From positions 208,202 to 272,201 of the forward strand of contig CACHUN010000003.1 in NCBI GenBank assembly GCA_902583075.1: a stretch of DNA of 64,000 nt. The letters run 5' to 3'. Position 1 is the stretch's first letter, and the number at the start of each line of letters is the position of its first letter. The stretch comes from an uncultured Pelagibacteraceae bacterium (GTDB lineage Bacteria; Pseudomonadota; Alphaproteobacteria; Pelagibacterales; Pelagibacteraceae). Below the pieces are notes generated by a model. That model was not told where the DNA came from. It did no database searches and worked only from the letters and a program-made list of their open reading frames with translations. Both the position numbers and the translations under genes were made by a program. Positions 59,525 through 64,000 of this stretch are shown here, piece by piece.

Positions 59525-60399
59525 TGCAAAATATAGGTTTTATTGGTACTGGCCTTATGGGCTTTCCAATGGCAAAAAATATACTTAAAGCTGGATACAA
59601 AGTTAAAGCATTTAATAGATCTATAAATAAAGCTGAACCACTAAAAGACTTTGGTGCCGAAATTTCAAATTCAATAGGAGAACTTGTTAAAGCAAGCGAT
59701 GTAGTAATTACAATGTTAACGAATGATGATGCTGTGAATGAAGTTATAGGTAGTGATGAATTTTTAAATAATTTAAAACCTAATTCAATTGTAATTGATA
59801 TGAGCTCTGTAAAACAAACTACAGCAGTTAATCACGGGAAAAATTTAAAATCTCAAAAAATTAATTTCTTAGATGCACCAGTTTCAGGTGGAACGATTGG
59901 AGCCGAAGAAGCATCTCTTGCAATAATGATTGGTGGAGAACAAGTAGTTTTTGACTCAGTTAAAGATATTTTAAAATCAATGGGAAATCCAACTCTTGTA
60001 GGTCCAGTAGGATGTGGTCAGGTTTCTAAATTAGCAAATCAAATTATTGTTGGCTTAGCGATTGGAGCTGTTGCTGAAGCGGTTACTCTTTGTGAAAAGG
60101 CTGGCGCTGATCCAAAGAAAATGATTAAAGCTTTATCTGGAGGATGGGCTGATAGCAAAGTTCTTAGAACACATGGAAAAAGAATGATAGACAAAGACTT
60201 TAGTCCGAAAGGCAAAACTTCAAGTCAATTAAAAGATATGAATAATATATTAGAATGTGCAAATAATTATAATACTCAATTACCTATTTCGAATTTAGTT
60301 AAAGAAATGTATAAATCATTAGTTGAAAATGGACATGGCGAAACAGATCATAGTTCATTATATAAAGAAATTGAAAGGATAAATAATGGGAAGACTTGA
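59524..60399 (+). CDS. Beta-hydroxyacid dehydrogenase (2-hydroxy-3-oxopropionate reductase/GarR-like)
   Basis: 291 aa; IGFIGTGLMGFPMAKNIL, LDAPVSGGTIGAEEASLAIMIGG. Confidence 0.9.
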   Translation: MQNIGFIGTGLMGFPMAKNILKAGYKVKAFNRSINKAEPLKDFGAEISNSIGELVKASDVVITMLTNDDAVNEVIGSDEFLNNLKPNSIVIDMSSVKQTTAVNHGKNLKSQKINFLDAPVSGGTIGAEEASLAIMIGGEQVVFDSVKDILKSMGNPTLVGPVGCGQVSKLANQIIVGLAIGAVAEAVTLCEKAGADPKKMIKALSGGWADSKVLRTHGKRMIDKDFSPKGKTSSQLKDMNNILECANNYNTQLPISNLVKEMYKSLVENGHGETDHSSLYKEIERINNGKT

Positions 60400-61126
60400 A
60401 GGAAAAGAAATAATCATTACTGCAGCTGGACAAGGGATAGGAAAAGCAACAGCTATAACTTTTCATAACGAAGGCGCAAATGTTACTGCTACTGATATTA
60501 ATGAAAATACTTTAAGTGAATTAAATAAAGAATACCCAAAAATTAAAGTAAAAAAACTAGATTCAACAAGAAACGAGGATATTAAAGAATTCATTAATAC
60601 ATTTAATAATATAGATGTATTATTTAATGCAGTAGGATTTGTTCATCATGGAACAATTTTAGATTGCGAAGAAAAAGATTGGGATTTTTCTTTTGATACT
60701 AATATTAAATCTATGTACTTTATGTGTAAAGCTACATTACCAACGATGATAAATAATGATGGAGGTAGTATTATTAATGTTGCTTCTGTAGCGTCTAGTA
60801 TTAAAGGACTTCCAAATAGATTTGTATATGGAGCAAGTAAAGCAGCGATTATTGGACTAACAAAATCAATCGCATCTGATTTTGTTAAGCAAAAAATTAG
60901 ATGTAATGCAATTGCACCTGGAACCGTATTCACACCTTCTTGGGAAGATAGAGTAAAACAAAGCCCGGATCCAGTTAAGGCAAAAAAAGATTTCATAGCA
61001 AGACAACCCATGGAAAGACTAGGAACTGCACAAGAAATAGCTGATTTTGCTATTTATTTAGCTAGTGATGAATCAACATTTACAACAGGAAATACTTTTT
61101 CTGTGGATGGTGGAATGACAATTTAA
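60386..61126 (+). CDS. SDR oxidoreductase, 2-keto-3-deoxy-L-fuconate dehydrogenase-like (DHRS6/BDH2-type)
   Basis: 246 aa; MGRLEGKEIIITAAGQGIGKATA, FNAVGFVHHGTILDCEEKDWDFSFDTNIKSMY, NVASVASSIKGLPNRFVYGASKAAIIGLTKS. Confidence 0.85.
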   Translation: MGRLEGKEIIITAAGQGIGKATAITFHNEGANVTATDINENTLSELNKEYPKIKVKKLDSTRNEDIKEFINTFNNIDVLFNAVGFVHHGTILDCEEKDWDFSFDTNIKSMYFMCKATLPTMINNDGGSIINVASVASSIKGLPNRFVYGASKAAIIGLTKSIASDFVKQKIRCNAIAPGTVFTPSWEDRVKQSPDPVKAKKDFIARQPMERLGTAQEIADFAIYLASDESTFTTGNTFSVDGGMTI

Positions 61127-61142
61127 ATATAAAGGAGACATA

Positions 61143-61985
61143 ATGAAACTATTAAGAGTCGGTGAAAAGGGAAAAGAAAAACCAGCAATATTAGATGGTG
61201 ATGGAAAAATAAGAGATATTAGTTCACATGTAAGTGATTTAAACCCACATAATTTAAATTTTGAAACAATTTCAAAAATTCAAAGCGTTGATACATCAAG
61301 TCTTCCTGAAATTTCACCAGGTCAAAGAGTAGGTTCATGTATTACCAGTCCTGGAAAATTTGTAGCAATAGGACTTAATTACTCAGATCATGCAGCTGAA
61401 GTCGGTGCTGATATTCCTAAAGAACCAATAATGTTTATGAAAGCAACTAGCTCAATGTGCGGTCCTAATGATGATGTAGAAATAGTCTCTGGATCAAAAA
61501 AACTAGATTGGGAAGTTGAACTTGGAATTGTAATTGGAAAAGAAGCAAAACATATTTCAGAAAGTCAATCACAAGATCATATTTTAGGGTATTGTTTAGT
61601 AAACGATGTCAGTGAACGAGAATGGCAAATTGAAAAAATGGGACAATGGGTTAAAGGAAAGTCTCATGACACTTATGGACCTACTGGGCCTTACTTGGTA
61701 ACTAAGGATGAAATTAAAGATATTAATAATTTAAAGATGATGTTGGATGTAAATGGTGAAAGAATGCAAACAGGAAATACAAGTACTATGATTTTTAATG
61801 TAGATATCATTGTATCTTATGTGAGTAAATTTATGTCATTACAACCTGGAGATATTATAACTACAGGCACCCCACCAGGAGTAGGCATGGGAAGAAAGCC
61901 TCAAGTATTTTTAAAAGCTGGTGATGAAATGAAATTATCCATAGAAAATTTAGGAGAACAGAACTCTAAAGTAGTTGCTGTTTAA
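61143..61985 (+). CDS. Fumarylacetoacetate hydrolase family (2,4-diketo-3-deoxy-L-fuconate hydrolase / ureidoglycolate lyase-like)
   Basis: 280 aa; GLNYSDHAAEVGADIPKEPIMFMKATSS, DWEVELGIVIGKEAKHIS, TGTPPGVGMGRKP. Confidence 0.88.
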   Translation: MKLLRVGEKGKEKPAILDGDGKIRDISSHVSDLNPHNLNFETISKIQSVDTSSLPEISPGQRVGSCITSPGKFVAIGLNYSDHAAEVGADIPKEPIMFMKATSSMCGPNDDVEIVSGSKKLDWEVELGIVIGKEAKHISESQSQDHILGYCLVNDVSEREWQIEKMGQWVKGKSHDTYGPTGPYLVTKDEIKDINNLKMMLDVNGERMQTGNTSTMIFNVDIIVSYVSKFMSLQPGDIITTGTPPGVGMGRKPQVFLKAGDEMKLSIENLGEQNSKVVAV

Positions 61986-61990
61986 TAATT

Positions 61991-63163
61991 GTGAAGATCA
62001 GCTCAATCAAAAGTCATGTACTTAGATATGAGTTGGATAAAGAACTAGGATATTCTCAACAATATTACAAACACAGAACCGCTCACCTAGTAGAGATAGA
62101 AACTGATGAGGGTATTACAGGTTGGGGAGAATGTTTTGGCCCTGGAAATATAGCTCTCGCTAACAAATATATTGTAGAAAAAGTAATACAGCCTTTGATA
62201 ATAGGAGAAGATCCAATTAATAAAGAATATATTTGGCATAAAGTTTATAATTTACTTAGAGATAGCGGTCAGAAAGGAATGCCTATTCAGGCATTATCAG
62301 GAATTGATATAGCATTATGGGATATACTAGCGAAAAAAGCAAAATTGCCTCTTCATCAATTATTAGGGGGTAAAACTAATAACAAAATTCCAGTTTATGG
62401 TTATGGAATGATGCTGCAAAAAAAACCTGTCGAAGAATTATGTGAATTATTCAAAAAAGAGGCAAATCAAATAAAAGAAAAAAAATTCAAGGCGATGAAG
62501 ATGAAAGTTGGTTTAGGTCCAAAAGAAGATTTAATGTTAGTAAGCGCAGTAAGAGAAGCAATTGGCAACAATTTTAAACTAATGGTCGATGCCAATCATG
62601 CTTATAACAGAAATGATGCTTTGTATGTTGGTAAAGGATTGGATGAAATGGAAATCTATTGGTTTGAAGAACCTGTGGCACCAGAAGATTACGATGGATA
62701 CAAAGAATTAAAAGAAAAATTAAAAACAAATATTGCCGGTGGTGAAGCAGAGTTCACAAAATATGGTTGGAACCAATTAATTAAAAATAATTGCATTGAT
62801 ATAGCCCAACCAGAAGTTTGCGGTTTAGGTGGAATAACAGAATATTTAAAAGTATCAGCATTAGCTCAGTCGAATTTCATCCCAATTGTTAATCATGTAT
62901 GGGGTTCAGCTTTAAGTGTAGCAGTAAATTTGCATTTACTTACTTCTTTACCAGATATGCCAGGTGGACTATTTCCAACAAAATCAATGTTAGAATTCGA
63001 TACTACTGAAAAAAATATTTTTATTACAGATCTTGCTGAAGAAAAATTTTCAATTTTAGATCAGGTTAAAGATAAAGATGGATTTGCTTCACCATTAGAA
63101 AATATAGGAATTGGAATTAATCCAAAAAAAGATTTTATAAAAGAATACGAGTATAATGGCTAA
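61991..63163 (+). CDS. Mandelate racemase/enolase superfamily protein (GTG start)
   Basis: 390 aa; [36 protein letters not shown] (KxK), LMVDANHAYNRNDAL, WFEEPVAPED, NHVWGSAL. Confidence 0.88.
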   Translation: MKISSIKSHVLRYELDKELGYSQQYYKHRTAHLVEIETDEGITGWGECFGPGNIALANKYIVEKVIQPLIIGEDPINKEYIWHKVYNLLRDSGQKGMPIQALSGIDIALWDILAKKAKLPLHQLLGGKTNNKIPVYGYGMMLQKKPVEELCELFKKEANQIKEKKFKAMKMKVGLGPKEDLMLVSAVREAIGNNFKLMVDANHAYNRNDALYVGKGLDEMEIYWFEEPVAPEDYDGYKELKEKLKTNIAGGEAEFTKYGWNQLIKNNCIDIAQPEVCGLGGITEYLKVSALAQSNFIPIVNHVWGSALSVAVNLHLLTSLPDMPGGLFPTKSMLEFDTTEKNIFITDLAEEKFSILDQVKDKDGFASPLENIGIGINPKKDFIKEYEYNG

Positions 63164-64000
63164 GATTATAACTTCAAAACCTGAAGTTTTGTGGAATTTA
63201 AAATGTACATTAGGTGAAGGTACTTTGTGGGTCAAAGAGCATAACTCAATTTATATTACAGACATCAAAAAAAAAAGAATTCATATTTTAAATATAAAAA
63301 ATAAAAAAAAAGAAACTATTAAAGTAAATAAAGAAATAGGATTTTTAGCTCATATAAAAAATAATATATTTATATTAGGTCTCCAAGGTGAATTAAGAAT
63401 AGTAAATCTAAAAAGTAAAAAAAAAATTAAATCAATAGCCATTGAAAAGCCATTAAAAATGAACAGGATTAATGATGGCAAAACAGATCTAAATGGAAAA
63501 CTATGGTTTGGAACCATGGATAACCCCGAAAGAAATATCCCAAATGGAGCTCTTTATTGCCTAGATAAAAAATTTAATCTTAAAAAAGTAGATGACGATT
63601 ACATGATTACTAATGGACCTGCTTTTATTGATAAAAAAAACTTTTATCATACAGATAGTAGAAAAAGAATAATCTACAAAATTAAGATAGATAAAAATCA
63701 AGATATAATAAGTAAAAAAATATTTAAAAGATTTTCAAATAAGGAAGGAGTGCCAGATGGCATGACCTTAGATAAAGCTGGAAATTTATGGGTATGCCAG
63801 TATCATGGAGCTTGCGTAAGTGTTTTAAATAAATTTGCCAAACAGATACATAAGATCAATTTACCCGCTAAAAATGTTACTAATTGTGCTTTTGGTGGTC
63901 CAAAAAATTCAGATTTATTTGTCACATCTGCTTTAAAAGGCATGAAAAACAGTGAAATTAAAAAATTTAAATTTTCAGGAAGTTTATTTAAAATACAAAC
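63156..64000 (+). CDS. SMP-30/gluconolactonase-like protein, truncated by window end (not in ORF track)
   Basis: ATG at 63156 overlaps the upstream stop; manual translation MAKIITSKPEVLWNLKCTLGEGTLWVKEHNSIYITDIKKKRIHI... and NDGKTDLNGKLWFGTMDNPERNIPNGALYCLD. Confidence 0.85.
   Translation, partial: MAKIITSKPEVLWNLKCTLGEGTLWVKEHNSIYITDIKKKRIHILNIKNKKKETIKVNKEIGFLAHIKNNIFILGLQGELRIVNLKSKKKIKSIAIEKPLKMNRINDGKTDLNGKLWFGTMDNPERNIPNGALYCLDKKFNLKKVDDDYMITNGPAFIDKKNFYHTDSRKRIIYKIKIDKNQDIISKKIFKRFSNKEGVPDGMTLDKAGNLWVCQYHGACVSVLNKFAKQIHKINLPAKNVTNCAFGGPKNSDLFVTSALKGMKNSEIKKFKFSGSLFKIQ

Noticed and set aside
1-64000. CRISPR arrays, prophage, transposases, toxin-antitoxin or defence systems
   Set aside because: No regular repeat-spacer arrays and no recognisable proteins of these classes were found on reading the ORFs and gaps.
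1-64000. tRNA or rRNA genes
   Set aside because: Intergenic gaps are short and AT-rich; none showed a tRNA-like cloverleaf or GTTCRANTC-type T-loop by eye. A tRNAscan run would be needed to be certain.

Overview
This AT-rich, gene-dense window looks like a SAR11/Pelagibacterales-type alphaproteobacterial chromosome (inferred from composition, very short intergenic gaps and gene content). Positions 1 to about 18.9 kb are core housekeeping: mrcA; prfB with an intact programmed +1 frameshift site that the ORF track truncates; a large AsmA-like protein; tyrS; anmK; an iscR-sufBCDS-sufU-sufT-sufA operon with a good IscR-type operator; and glnA. From about 18.9 kb to the window end is a roughly 45 kb block of sugar, sugar-acid and cyclitol transport and catabolism. 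It contains iolE, iolD and four Gfo/Idh/MocA dehydrogenases, three D-2-hydroxyacid dehydrogenases, three SDRs, two enolase-superfamily dehydratases, UxaA/GarD and IlvD/XylD-type dehydratases, an HpcH/HpaI aldolase with an ALDH, a PdxA-like protein and a FAH-family hydrolase. It also carries four transporter systems: RbsABC-like ABC, TctABC, UgpABCE-like ABC and DctPQM TRAP. No transcriptional regulator, mobile element, tRNA, rRNA or CRISPR was recognised in that block. The best leads are: (i) the prfB recoding site; (ii) a compact unassigned module pairing a DUF1907 (C11orf54-like) protein with a divergent PanB homologue, opposite a PanE-like reductase and two 2OG-Fe(II) oxygenases; (iii) a hairpin/T-tract terminator inside the 5' coding region of tctB, part of a pattern where every solute-binding-protein gene has its own terminator; and (iv) an unannotated 44-aa basic ORF between glnA and sufA.
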